DNA of 64,000 bases from Shewanella algicola (GTDB lineage Bacteria; Pseudomonadota; Gammaproteobacteria; Enterobacterales; Shewanellaceae). Position numbers and translations under genes: made by a program. Below the pieces are notes generated by a model. That model had not been told where the DNA came from. It did no database searches and saw only the letters and a program-made list of their open reading frames with translations. Positions 17,715-26,309 of the stretch are shown here, piece by piece (within the stretch, counting starts at the first letter, position 1; the number at the start of each line of letters is the position of its first letter). The DNA lies in contig NZ_BMQI01000014.1 of assembly GCF_014648035.1 (NCBI RefSeq), positions 1-64,000 of the forward strand, read 5' to 3'.

Positions 17715-18575
17715 TTATACGTTATTTTTGAGTGCATCAAACTCTACGGTTTCACTGCCGTGATAAATCAAAAAATGACGCCCTTTGGCGCGTGCTATCA
17801 AGGTAATGCCTAGCTGCATGGCTAAGTCTAAGCCCATTTGAGTCACACCACTGCGAGACAATAATACCGGTATTCCCATCTTGGCGACTTTAATCACCAT
17901 TTCTGAGGTGAGTCGGCCTGTAGTATAAAAGATTTTATCGCTGCCTGTTTGCTGCTCTAGCCACATATCGCCGGCTAACGTATCTACTGCGTTATGACGC
18001 CCAACATCTTCAACAAATGCTAAAATTTTATCGTCCTGGCAGATACCACAGCCGTGTACTGCACCCGCATTTTTGTAGGTTTCATTGTAGGCATTAATAT
18101 TATTGAGTAGCGCATAAACTGTTGATTGTTTTAATGCTGGTGTCGGCAGCACTATATCGTCTAAACCTTGTAAGAAACCACCATAAACCGTACCTTGACC
18201 GCAACCTGATGTAACCGTTTTTTCAGACAGTTTTTGCTCAATATCATCAGAGACTTCTTGGGTAATTACCGCTGCAGAACTCACCTCCCAGTCAACAATG
18301 ACAGACTCTAATAAGCTTAAATCGCTAATAAATCCTTGGTTTTTAAGATAACCAATCGTCAATGACTCGGGTTTAGCACCTAGGGTCATTAAGGTCACGA
18401 TTGGACGCCAATTTAAATACACAGTTAATGGGCGTTCACATGCGACAAATTTATCGACTATTTCACCTTGATCATCAACGGCTTTTACTGCAAGTGTTAA
18501 TGGAACTTGAGTCGCTGTTTTAACAAAATTAACGGGCTTTGGAGTTGCAGATTTTGCCGAAGCAGATTGGGTCAT
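17715..18575 (-). CDS. fdhD: Formate dehydrogenase accessory sulfurtransferase FdhD
   Basis: 286 residues. FdhD passes sulfur from a cysteine desulfurase to the molybdenum/tungsten cofactor before insertion into formate dehydrogenase. It is recognised from ERPLTVYLNW, PESLTIGYLKNQGFI and VEDVGRHNAVDTLAGD. The usual CxxC of E. coli FdhD is not present in that form. Here the loop reads SGCGQGTVYGG with one Cys (C125), and a second pair sits in HGCGICQDD (C176, C179). It is divergent from the fdh operon across a 338-bp control region and serves both FDH copies by inference. Confidence 0.92.
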   Translation of the reverse strand: MTQSASAKSATPKPVNFVKTATQVPLTLAVKAVDDQGEIVDKFVACERPLTVYLNWRPIVTLMTLGAKPESLTIGYLKNQGFISDLSLLESVIVDWEVSSAAVITQEVSDDIEQKLSEKTVTSGCGQGTVYGGFLQGLDDIVLPTPALKQSTVYALLNNINAYNETYKNAGAVHGCGICQDDKILAFVEDVGRHNAVDTLAGDMWLEQQTGSDKIFYTTGRLTSEMVIKVAKMGIPVLLSRSGVTQMGLDLAMQLGITLIARAKGRHFLIYHGSETVEFDALKNNV

Positions 18576-18734
18576 AGGTAGCCTCTTGAGGTGTCTTTAT
18601 TGAGATGTTGGCACAAATAAATGGCTTCATGGTTGATGAAGCATAGCAATAATTATTCCCTAAAACTGAAAACATCTTACTTAAGCGTGATCTGGCGCAA
18701 ATCTTCAACAAATCAATACTTTTAACGTGTATTA

Positions 18735-18771
18735 ATGTCCCAGTTAACATTGCAGAGTGGACATAATGTCC
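18735..18771 (+). promoter_or_regulatory. Repeated ATGTCC/GGACAT motifs, candidate activator site
   Basis: ATGTCC at 18735-18740 is followed by a perfect inverted repeat GGACATAATGTCC at 18759-18771. The group lies 55-90 bases upstream of the sigma-54 -24 element, in the zone where enhancer-binding activators sit. I cannot name the protein that binds it. Confidence 0.45.
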
Positions 18772-18823
18772 TATTGTTAATGGGTAAATTGGGATCAAGT
18801 TCAAAGTTAATTTTGATTTTTAG

Positions 18824-18840
18824 TTGGCACTATTTTTGCT
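18824..18840 (+). promoter_or_regulatory. Sigma-54 (-24/-12) promoter of fdh operon 1
   Basis: TTGGCACTATTTTTGCT fits the RpoN consensus TTGGCAC-N5-TTGCW at every defined position, with the GG and GC elements spaced correctly. Transcription would start near 18851, about 62 bases before the DUF3305 gene. No activator gene is present in the window. Confidence 0.75.
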
Positions 18841-18913
18841 GTAACTAAGATATAGCAATTCAAATATCCGTGGCTAGTTCAGCACGTCATTTAAGTCAGA
18901 GGTCAGCATCAAT

Positions 18914-19381
18914 ATGCAACATACCGACAAGATATGGCCGATGTATGTGTCACTCAAAAAAGTGCAAGTGCAAACCGGGCGCTGGTCATCAGTGCGCTGG
19001 GAGCTTGAACACATGGTGCCAGCAACGCAACCTAAACCAGAAAATGCGGTATTAATTCCGCTTGAGTTATACAAAGATCAACGCGGCAGTTACCGCATTA
19101 ATCTCGATATGGAAAATCCAACGTTATTCATCGTATGCGATGAGCTAAGCGATGGCACCTGGGTTCCTGCGATGATTTCGGCCGACCAACACGTGAGTGC
19201 CGGTTGTCTAGAGTCAGACACGCCAGTGCTAAACGTTGCCATGCCAGGCGCCGTTGCCTGTTGGATTGAAGCCTTTATTACCCGCCATGGCGAAGTGGAA
19301 ATCAGCGCCCATCGTCGTAAGCATGTTAATCGTCGTAAAAATGAAGGCCCGAGTGCAGATCATTTAGGAAACATGCGATGA
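18914..19381 (+). CDS. DUF3305 protein of the formate dehydrogenase cluster
   Basis: 155 residues, soluble and without a signal peptide. The N-terminus has YVSLKKVQVQTGRW then SSVRWELEHMVP, typical of DUF3305 proteins, which are found next to DUF3306 and formate dehydrogenase genes in proteobacteria. Their job is not established; assembly or maturation of the enzyme is the usual guess. It is the first gene after the sigma-54 promoter and overlaps the next gene by four bases (ATGA). Confidence 0.85.
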   Translation: MQHTDKIWPMYVSLKKVQVQTGRWSSVRWELEHMVPATQPKPENAVLIPLELYKDQRGSYRINLDMENPTLFIVCDELSDGTWVPAMISADQHVSAGCLESDTPVLNVAMPGAVACWIEAFITRHGEVEISAHRRKHVNRRKNEGPSADHLGNMR

Positions 19382-20022
19382 GTAGCTCTGACGGATTATT
19401 AAGTCGTTGGGAGTTACGTCGCCAACGAGTCGCTGAAGAAGCTGAACAGCTTGAGCAAGAAGCCGCTCATGTTGATGAAACTGTTGATGTTGTCGCCCTA
19501 GATGATGCGAGTCAAACAAACGATGTTGATGAGGCATTAACTGATACCAACGTCGAAGACGAGCCGTTGCCCGATCCAAATACCATTGAAGTGGGTGGCA
19601 GCTTTGCCCGTTTTATGGCTAAAAATGTAGACCCAACCGCGAAGGCGGCAGCATTACGTGCCTTATGGAAACAACCACAATATGGGCATATTGATGGATT
19701 ACTAGAATACGCTCTGGATTACTCCAATCAGCCAGTGTTATCTGCTGATGTATCAGCTGAGTTAGCCAATAAAGTATTTCGTTATGTTGTTGAAAAAACT
19801 GATGATGCTGAAGATGAACAGCTAGCAGAAGTAGAAGACAGTATTGATACCCCGCTTGAAGCTGAAATGGCCGAAACGGCAAATAACACAGATGTTATCG
19901 ATGGCGATGAATCGTTAAGTTTATCTCAACAATCGACAGAGCCGCTTATGGCCAGTCGTGCACAAGTTCAGGATGATGACCAGCTTGTGCCAGCTTTTGC
20001 CAGTGATGAGGCTAAAGGCTAA
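19378..20022 (+). CDS. DUF3306 protein of the formate dehydrogenase cluster
   Basis: 214 residues. It starts SSSDGLLSRWELRRQRV, the DUF3306 signature, then a very acidic low-complexity stretch rich in Asp, Glu and Val. A short ordered part follows (FARFMAKNVDPTAKAAALRA, then LWKQPQYGHIDGLLEYALDY), and the C-terminus is again acidic. No membrane segment is visible. It overlaps DUF3305 by ATGA, so the two are translated together and may form a complex. The molecular function is unknown. Confidence 0.85.
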   Translation: MSSSDGLLSRWELRRQRVAEEAEQLEQEAAHVDETVDVVALDDASQTNDVDEALTDTNVEDEPLPDPNTIEVGGSFARFMAKNVDPTAKAAALRALWKQPQYGHIDGLLEYALDYSNQPVLSADVSAELANKVFRYVVEKTDDAEDEQLAEVEDSIDTPLEAEMAETANNTDVIDGDESLSLSQQSTEPLMASRAQVQDDDQLVPAFASDEAKG

Positions 20023-20162
20023 CAGACCTCTGCATACCTATATGATATTGATAAAGTAATGGGTGTGCGGTCAGTCGTTTGAATGAGCTTAGTTAAACAA
20101 GCGTTAATAACAGTAATGAGCCACTGTCATTAACCCAGAATAAAACCGATATTAGGAACGCA

Positions 20163-21848
20163 ATGAGCATAATTAAAAACCAACCTATGCTGAAACAAGC
20201 TCGGCAGCAGGTGATGGCGAATACGCAGATCCTACAAAATCTGATCCCGCCAACAGTCAGCTATACTACTCAAGGTAATGTATTAGTCATTGGCCCAGAA
20301 GATCTTGCCCGTTTAGCCGCGGACAAATTGTCCACTATGAACAACTGTGTCATTTTGGCGAATGAAGCGATTACCAGCCAGGATGAAGCTCACCTTGAAG
20401 CAGTAATGAATGCCGCAACTGACATTGAAAGCTACTATAATAAATTAATCAGTATTAAAGGCTTTTTAGGCCAGTTTCAGGTTAAGGTTGAAGGTGACTA
20501 CGGCGTAAGCGATTTAAGTGTGGTGGCAATTCGTCAAGCCCACTTTGATATCGTGCTCGACTTAAGCCACAGTCCAAGTATTAACTTAGAAATGTTACCT
20601 CCAGGCTATTTTTACGTTGGCCAAGACCAAGCGCTACTTGCTGATGCACTTGAACAAATCCCTGATTTAGTGGGTGAGTTTGATAAACCAAGATACGTCA
20701 AAGTCAATCATGACATTTGCGCTCATAACAAACATGGTTTAAATGGTTGTAATCGTTGTTTAAATTTTTGCCCTGCAGATGCAATTAGCAGCGTGGCACA
20801 AAAAATTGAAATCGACCCATACCTTTGTCATGGCGCAGGCAGTTGCAGCAACGCATGTCCAACTGGGGCGTTAAGTTACGACTTACCGTCACCAAAATCA
20901 TTACATTCTTACCTTGAAAAGCTCGTCAGTCGTTACCGTTTACAAGCGCAAACAGCACCCGTGGTGTTATTTCATGATAATGAAGCTGGTGCGCAGTTTA
21001 TTACAGATGAGTTAAGCGGTGATGTGTTACCCATCGCAATGGAAGAGATTACCGTAGCCAGTATTGACCATTGGATGACCACGCTAGCGTATGGCGCGCG
21101 TGAAATCCTTATTCTTAATACAGATTTGACCGCACCTACGTTAACCCAAATGTTAAACGGTGAGTTAGCGTTAGCAAATCGCATTTTAGATGAAATGGGC
21201 CAGCCACAACGTATACGCCTAATTAGCCCAGACGATCTTGCTGATTTATACCCATCATTGGCAATCAGTTTAGCGTGGCCAGTCATTATGCCAATGACAG
21301 TAAACCAAGCTGACGCTGGGCCTGCTAGCAATGCCAAGCGCAGTTTGTTGTTTCAAGCGATTGATCATCTAAACAGCCAAGCTGCAGCGGTTGATAATGT
21401 GTTATCTATTGCTAATGTTCCTTATGGCATTGTGAGCATTAACAGCGACAAATGTACCTTGTGTATGTCATGCGTTGCGACTTGCCCAACCCAAGCGCTA
21501 AAAGATGGTGGTGACAAGCCTGCACTTAAGTTTACAGAGCAAGATTGTGTGCAATGTGGTTTATGTGAAGCCGCTTGCCCTGAAAAAGTCATTAGTTTAG
21601 TGGCACAAATTAACTTTAATCCACAACAGCGCCAACAAGTTCAAATATTAAAACAAGAACCACCATTTGAATGTATACGATGCGGTAGCGAGTTTGCCAC
21701 CCAATCAATGGTGCACAAAATGATAGAAATGGTCGGCGCGCACAGTGCATTTAGCGCCAATATAGAGCGTTTGAAAATGTGTGGCGACTGCCGAGTAAAA
21801 GACATGTTTGAAGACATCCTTGACGATCCAGAAAAGCAATTGCGATAA
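20163..21848 (+). CDS. Four-cluster 4Fe-4S ferredoxin-type protein of the fdh cluster
   Basis: 561 residues, cytoplasmic in appearance. Four ferredoxin-like Cys sets are visible: CNRCLNFCPADAI (with an upstream Cys in HDICAHNKHG), CHGAGSCSNACPTGAL, CTLCMSCVATCPTQAL and CVQCGLCEAACPEKV. The last part has CIRCGSEFA and MCGDCR, a pair of CxxC that could bind metal. The N-terminal part resembles a nucleotide or dinucleotide-type domain. It probably moves electrons or takes part in FDH maturation; neither is proven. AGGA lies six bases before the ATG. It is followed by the TorD-like gene after 10 bp. Confidence 0.85.
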   Translation: MSIIKNQPMLKQARQQVMANTQILQNLIPPTVSYTTQGNVLVIGPEDLARLAADKLSTMNNCVILANEAITSQDEAHLEAVMNAATDIESYYNKLISIKGFLGQFQVKVEGDYGVSDLSVVAIRQAHFDIVLDLSHSPSINLEMLPPGYFYVGQDQALLADALEQIPDLVGEFDKPRYVKVNHDICAHNKHGLNGCNRCLNFCPADAISSVAQKIEIDPYLCHGAGSCSNACPTGALSYDLPSPKSLHSYLEKLVSRYRLQAQTAPVVLFHDNEAGAQFITDELSGDVLPIAMEEITVASIDHWMTTLAYGAREILILNTDLTAPTLTQMLNGELALANRILDEMGQPQRIRLISPDDLADLYPSLAISLAWPVIMPMTVNQADAGPASNAKRSLLFQAIDHLNSQAAAVDNVLSIANVPYGIVSINSDKCTLCMSCVATCPTQALKDGGDKPALKFTEQDCVQCGLCEAACPEKVISLVAQINFNPQQRQQVQILKQEPPFECIRCGSEFATQSMVHKMIEMVGAHSAFSANIERLKMCGDCRVKDMFEDILDDPEKQLR

Positions 21849-21858
21849 GAGATCTGCT

Positions 21859-22524
21859 ATGACAGAAACAGTGAGAGAAATAAGCGAGAACGACCAATTA
21901 AGAGCTGATATTTATCAGTTGTTGGCAGCGTTAATGCGTCGTCAACCGAGTGCCGAATTATTGCAGTTTTTAGCTGATTTAGACATAGAAGTCGAAGAAG
22001 GCAACGCCATGAGCGATGCTTGGGTTGCATTGAAGCAAGCAGCACAAAAAAGTGATACTGATACCCTAGAAGATGAATATTTTGCCATCTTCTTAGGGGT
22101 CGGCAGCGGTGAAATAATGCCTTACGGCAGTTGGTTTATGACAGGTTCATTAATGGACAAACCCCTAGCCGCATTACGCAGTGACTTAATGCAATTAGGA
22201 TTTGAACGCGAAGAAAACGTCAAAGAACCAGAAGATCATGTTGCCGCGCTATGCGAAGTGATGGGTTGCCTCATTTTAGAGGCTCCAGGTTATCGCCAAT
22301 TAGCGTTTTATCAACGCCATATTGGTAGCTGGATTATTCGCTTTTGCGACAATTTAGCTAAAACACCTAGTGCTCAGTTTTACGTTGCGGTTGCGCAACT
22401 TGCTAACGCCTTTTTTATGGCCGAAGCTAACGAATTTGAACAGTTAAGTTTAAATATTCCGGTGAATTGTCCAGGTAGTGCTGACTTAGAACCAGTAGAA
22501 GAACAAGCTGTGCAAATTAACTAA
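21859..22524 (+). CDS. TorD-family chaperone for formate dehydrogenase
   Basis: 221 residues from the ATG at 21859, which follows AAGAGA; an upstream in-frame ATG at 21808 lies inside the ferredoxin gene. It is an all-helical protein with the family core DEYFAIFLGVGSGEIMPYGS (the E..F.G...G.I.PY..W motif). TorD proteins bind Tat signal peptides of molybdoenzymes and hold the enzyme until the cofactor is inserted. Its place just before the Tat-bearing FDH genes makes FdhA and the small Tat protein the likely clients. Confidence 0.88.
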   Translation: MTETVREISENDQLRADIYQLLAALMRRQPSAELLQFLADLDIEVEEGNAMSDAWVALKQAAQKSDTDTLEDEYFAIFLGVGSGEIMPYGSWFMTGSLMDKPLAALRSDLMQLGFEREENVKEPEDHVAALCEVMGCLILEAPGYRQLAFYQRHIGSWIIRFCDNLAKTPSAQFYVAVAQLANAFFMAEANEFEQLSLNIPVNCPGSADLEPVEEQAVQIN

Positions 22525-22574
22525 ACCGGATGATGGCCTACCCGGCCACATCTTTTTATCAATAAGGAGACATT

Positions 22575-22772
22575 ATGAAGAAGCAAGCTTCCGACATGGG
22601 TCGTCGTCAAATGCTAAAAGCATTAGCGCTCGGCAGTGCGGCAGGTGCTGTTGCAAGTGTGAGTGCCCCAGCACTTGCTCAAGTGACTAAACCTTCTACC
22701 GAAGAGCCTAAGGGCAATAACTATCGCGAAACAGAGCATATTCGTAATTACTATGCTTCGTTAAGCAAATAA
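22575..22772 (+). CDS. Small Tat-signal protein of formate dehydrogenase region, copy 1
   Basis: 65 residues. MGRRQMLKALALGSAAGAVA is a twin-arginine signal, cleaved near ALAQ, and leaves a mature peptide of about 30 residues ending in ETEHIRNYYASLSK. Relatives sit directly before fdhA in many proteobacteria (the Shewanella genes have been called fdhX). The role is unknown; a small subunit or assembly aid of the periplasmic complex is likely. AAGGAG precedes the ATG, and fdhA starts 16 bp after its stop. Confidence 0.85.
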   Translation: MKKQASDMGRRQMLKALALGSAAGAVASVSAPALAQVTKPSTEEPKGNNYRETEHIRNYYASLSK

Positions 22773-22788
22773 CAAAGGAGAGTGTGTG

Positions 22789-25638
22789 ATGCGATTAACC
22801 CGCAAATCAGACACAGTCGAGACTAAAACAACGTCCGGCTTAGGTCTTAACCGACGTCAATTCCTCAAGTCTGCCAGTTTGGCGACAGGTGGTATTGCCG
22901 CAGCGTCAATGCTTGGTGCAGGTATGATGCGTAAAGCAGAGGCAAAAGATGTGCCTCATAACGCACCTACAGAAGTGAAAAGAACCATTTGTTCTCACTG
23001 TTCTGTTGGTTGTGGTATTTATGCTGAAGTACAAAATGGGGTATGGACAGGGCAAGAGCCTGCGTTCGACCATCCATTTAACCAAGGTGGACACTGTGCT
23101 AAAGGTGCTGCATTACGTGAGCATGGCCACGGTGAAAAACGCTTAAAATACCCAATGAAGTTAGAAGGTGGTAAATGGAAGCGTCTATCATGGGATCAAG
23201 CCATCAATGAAGTAGGCGACAAAATGGAGTCGATTCGTCAAGAATCTGGTCCTGATTCAGTTTACTTTATGGGTAGTGCAAAATTTTCAAACGAACAAGC
23301 TTATATGTATCGCAAATTAGCGGCAATGTGGGGCACTAACAATGTCGATCACTCTGCACGTATTTGTCACTCTACCACGGTAGCCGGTGTTGCAAACACT
23401 TGGGGCTACGGTGCGCAAACTAACTCGTTTAACGACATCCGCAACTCAAAATGCATGATGTTTATTGGTTCTAACCCATGTGAAGCTCACCCAGTGGCGA
23501 TGCAGCACATTTTAATTGGTAAAGAACGCGGCGCTAAAATCATTGTGGTTGACCCACGTTTTACCCGTACAGCAGCTAAATCTGATGAATATGTTCATAT
23601 TCGTCCAGGTACTGACATTCCATTTATTTATGGTTTGTTATGGCATATTTTCGAAAACGGCTGGCAAGATGAATCATTCATTTCTCAACGTGTATACGGC
23701 ATGGAACGTATCCAAGAAGAAGTGAAAAAATACACACCAGAAGAAGTTGAAAACATTGCTGGTGTATCTAAAGCGCAAATGTATCGCGTAGCCAAAATGA
23801 TGGCTGAAACTAAGCCTGGCACTATCGTATGGTGTATGGGTGGTACTCAGCATCACATCGGTAACGCAAACACTCGTGCTTACTGTATTTTACAGTTAGC
23901 CCTTGGCAACATGGGTATTGAAGGCGGAGGAACAAACATTTTCCGTGGTCACGATAACGTGCAAGGTGCAACAGACTTTGGTTTGTTATTTGATAACTTA
24001 CCAGGTTACTACGGTTTAACATCTGGCGCATGGAACCATTGGTCAAATGTATGGGATCTAGAACCAAGCTGGGTTAAAGATCGTTTTGACCAAGGTGAAT
24101 ACCTAGGTCAATCACCACAAACATCTGCAGGTATTCCTTGTTCGCGCTGGCACGATGGTGTGTTAGAAGACAAAGCCAAGATTGCCCAAAAAGACAACAT
24201 TCGTTTGGGATTCTTCTGGGGTCAGTCTGTTAACACCGAAACTCGTGGTCGTGAAGTGCGTGAAGCGCTTAACAAGATGGACACGATTGTGGTTGTCGAT
24301 CCATTCCCAACCATGGCGGGTGTTATGCACGAACGCCAAGATGGCGTGTATTTACTGCCAGCAGCAACTCAATTTGAAACCTATGGTTCAGTATCTGCAT
24401 CTAACCGTTCACTTCAGTGGCGCTCACAAGTGATTGAGCCACTATTTGAGTCGTTACCTGACCACGTTATTATGTACAAATTGGCCAAAAAATGGGGCGT
24501 TGCAGATCAATTCTGTAAGCACATTAAAGTCAATGGTGACGAGCCATTAGTGGAAGATATCACCCGTGAATTTAACACAGGTATGTGGACTATTGGTTAC
24601 ACCGGCCAAAGCCCTGAACGTTTGAAAATGCACCAAGAAAACTGGGGCACCTTCAACGTTGAATCACTAGAAGCACCTGGCGGCCCAGCTAAAGGCGAAA
24701 CCTATGGTTTACCTTGGCCATGTTGGGGCACACCAGAACAGAAACACCCAGGCTCACAAATTCTGTATCGCACAGGTCGTGAAGTTAAAGACGGTGGCGG
24801 TAACTTCCGTGCACGTTATGGTGTTGAGCACGAAGGTAATAACATTCTTGCAGAAGGTTCTTTCTCGAAAGGGTCTGAAATTCAAGACGGTTATCCAGAG
24901 TTTACTGCCGACATGCTTAAACAGCTTGGCTGGTGGGACGACCTAACGGCTGAAGAGAAAGTCAAAGCAGAAGGTAAAAACTGGAAAACAGATATCTCTG
25001 GTGGTATTCAGCGTGTGGCAATTAAACATGGTTGTATGCCTTACGGTAACGCTAAAGCGCGTTGTATCGTATGGAACTTCCCTGATGACATTCCATTACA
25101 CCGCGAACCGCTATACACGCCTCGTCGTGACTTAGTGGCTAAGTACCCCACTTATGAAGACCGTATGGTAGCGCGCCTACCTACACTTTATAAGTCAATT
25201 CAAGACAAGGATTTTGCTACCGATTTCCCACTTGCTGTCACAACCGGACGTTTGGTTGAATATGAAGGTGGTGGCGAAGAGTCACGTTCAAACCCGTGGC
25301 TTGCAGAACTACAGCAAGAAATGTTTATCGAGATCAACCCAGCAGACGCAGCTGATCGCGGTTTACGTGATGGCGATGACGTGTTTGTTCACAGTCCAGA
25401 AGGGGCAAAAATTACGGTTAAGGCAATGGTGACACCACGTGTTATTGCTGGCGAATGTTTTATGCCGTACCACTTTGCGGGTGTATTTGAAGGCAAGAGC
25501 CTAGAGAAAAACTACCCAGAAGGCACTGTACCTTACATTATTGGTGAATCAGCCAACACGGTAATGACCTATGGCTATGACGTTGTGACTCAGATGCAAG
25601 AGACTAAGTCTAGCTTGTGTCAGATCAGCAAAGCCTAA
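22789..25638 (+). CDS. fdhA: Formate dehydrogenase catalytic subunit, copy 1
   Basis: 949 residues from the ATG at 22789, eight bases after AAGGAGA; a GTG three bases earlier is less likely. The Tat signal has LNRRQFLKSASLATGG. A 4Fe-4S cluster is bound by CSHCSVGC and the later GHCAKGAA Cys. The metal ligand is Cys in ARICHSTTVAG near residue 193, encoded by TGT, so this is a Cys enzyme and not a selenoprotein. The molybdopterin dinucleotide regions are intact to the C-terminus. It oxidises formate to CO2 in the periplasm and hands electrons to FdhB. Confidence 0.96.
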   Translation: MRLTRKSDTVETKTTSGLGLNRRQFLKSASLATGGIAAASMLGAGMMRKAEAKDVPHNAPTEVKRTICSHCSVGCGIYAEVQNGVWTGQEPAFDHPFNQGGHCAKGAALREHGHGEKRLKYPMKLEGGKWKRLSWDQAINEVGDKMESIRQESGPDSVYFMGSAKFSNEQAYMYRKLAAMWGTNNVDHSARICHSTTVAGVANTWGYGAQTNSFNDIRNSKCMMFIGSNPCEAHPVAMQHILIGKERGAKIIVVDPRFTRTAAKSDEYVHIRPGTDIPFIYGLLWHIFENGWQDESFISQRVYGMERIQEEVKKYTPEEVENIAGVSKAQMYRVAKMMAETKPGTIVWCMGGTQHHIGNANTRAYCILQLALGNMGIEGGGTNIFRGHDNVQGATDFGLLFDNLPGYYGLTSGAWNHWSNVWDLEPSWVKDRFDQGEYLGQSPQTSAGIPCSRWHDGVLEDKAKIAQKDNIRLGFFWGQSVNTETRGREVREALNKMDTIVVVDPFPTMAGVMHERQDGVYLLPAATQFETYGSVSASNRSLQWRSQVIEPLFESLPDHVIMYKLAKKWGVADQFCKHIKVNGDEPLVEDITREFNTGMWTIGYTGQSPERLKMHQENWGTFNVESLEAPGGPAKGETYGLPWPCWGTPEQKHPGSQILYRTGREVKDGGGNFRARYGVEHEGNNILAEGSFSKGSEIQDGYPEFTADMLKQLGWWDDLTAEEKVKAEGKNWKTDISGGIQRVAIKHGCMPYGNAKARCIVWNFPDDIPLHREPLYTPRRDLVAKYPTYEDRMVARLPTLYKSIQDKDFATDFPLAVTTGRLVEYEGGGEESRSNPWLAELQQEMFIEINPADAADRGLRDGDDVFVHSPEGAKITVKAMVTPRVIAGECFMPYHFAGVFEGKSLEKNYPEGTVPYIIGESANTVMTYGYDVVTQMQETKSSLCQISKA

Positions 25639-25665
25639 CAACACTTGATGAGGAGATAAGCCATT

Positions 25666-26262
25666 ATGGCAGTCATGAAATTTCTGTGTGACACCAAACG
25701 CTGCATCGAGTGTAACGGTTGCGTCACAGCTTGTAAAAACGAAAACGACTCTGCTTTAGAGTGGGGTATTCAACGTCGCCGCGTGGTGACATTAAACGAT
25801 GGTGAACCAGGAGAAGCATCAATATCAGTGGCGTGTATGCACTGTACCGACGCACCTTGTATGGCCGTATGTCCTGCAGACTGTTTCTACCGTACCGAAG
25901 ACGGCATAGTGCTACACAACAAAGATACTTGTATCGGTTGTGGATACTGTTTCTATGCTTGTCCGTTTGGTGCACCGCAGTTCCCTAAAAAGACTGCATT
26001 TGGTAGCCGTGGCAAAATGGATAAATGTACTTTCTGTGCGGGTGGTCCTGAAGAAGATCATTCTGAAGCAGAGCGCCTAAAATACGGTTCAAACCGTATC
26101 GCAGAAGGTAAATTGCCAATGTGTGCTGAGTTGTGTTCAACCAAAGCGCTACTTGCGGGCGATGCAGGCATTGTGTCTGACATTTACCGTCAACGCATGG
26201 CAGCACGCGGTAATCCAAATGTGATTTGGGGCTACAATCCTAAAACAGGTGAAATGATCTAA
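25666..26262 (+). CDS. fdhB: Formate dehydrogenase iron-sulfur subunit, copy 1
   Basis: 198 residues with Cys groups for four 4Fe-4S clusters: CIECNGCVTACKNEND, CMHCTDAPCMAVCPADCF, CIGCGYCFYACPFGAPQFP, and CTFCAGG with CAELCSTKAL. It carries electrons from FdhA to the cytochrome b subunit. There is no Tat signal of its own, so it is probably exported bound to FdhA. AGGAG lies about 10 bases before the ATG. It is slightly longer at the C-terminus than copy 2. Confidence 0.95.
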   Translation: MAVMKFLCDTKRCIECNGCVTACKNENDSALEWGIQRRRVVTLNDGEPGEASISVACMHCTDAPCMAVCPADCFYRTEDGIVLHNKDTCIGCGYCFYACPFGAPQFPKKTAFGSRGKMDKCTFCAGGPEEDHSEAERLKYGSNRIAEGKLPMCAELCSTKALLAGDAGIVSDIYRQRMAARGNPNVIWGYNPKTGEMI

Positions 26263-26309
26263 CCAGAGCATAGGCTGCGATTAAGTTCGCAGCCATTTAA
26301 GGAGTGACA

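Noticed and set aside
18529-18804. Open frame of 91 codons on the minus strand upstream of fdhD
   Set aside because: It has no ribosome site or recognisable protein character, overlaps the fdhD start in another frame, and lies in the control region with the repeated ATGTCC/GGACAT motifs.
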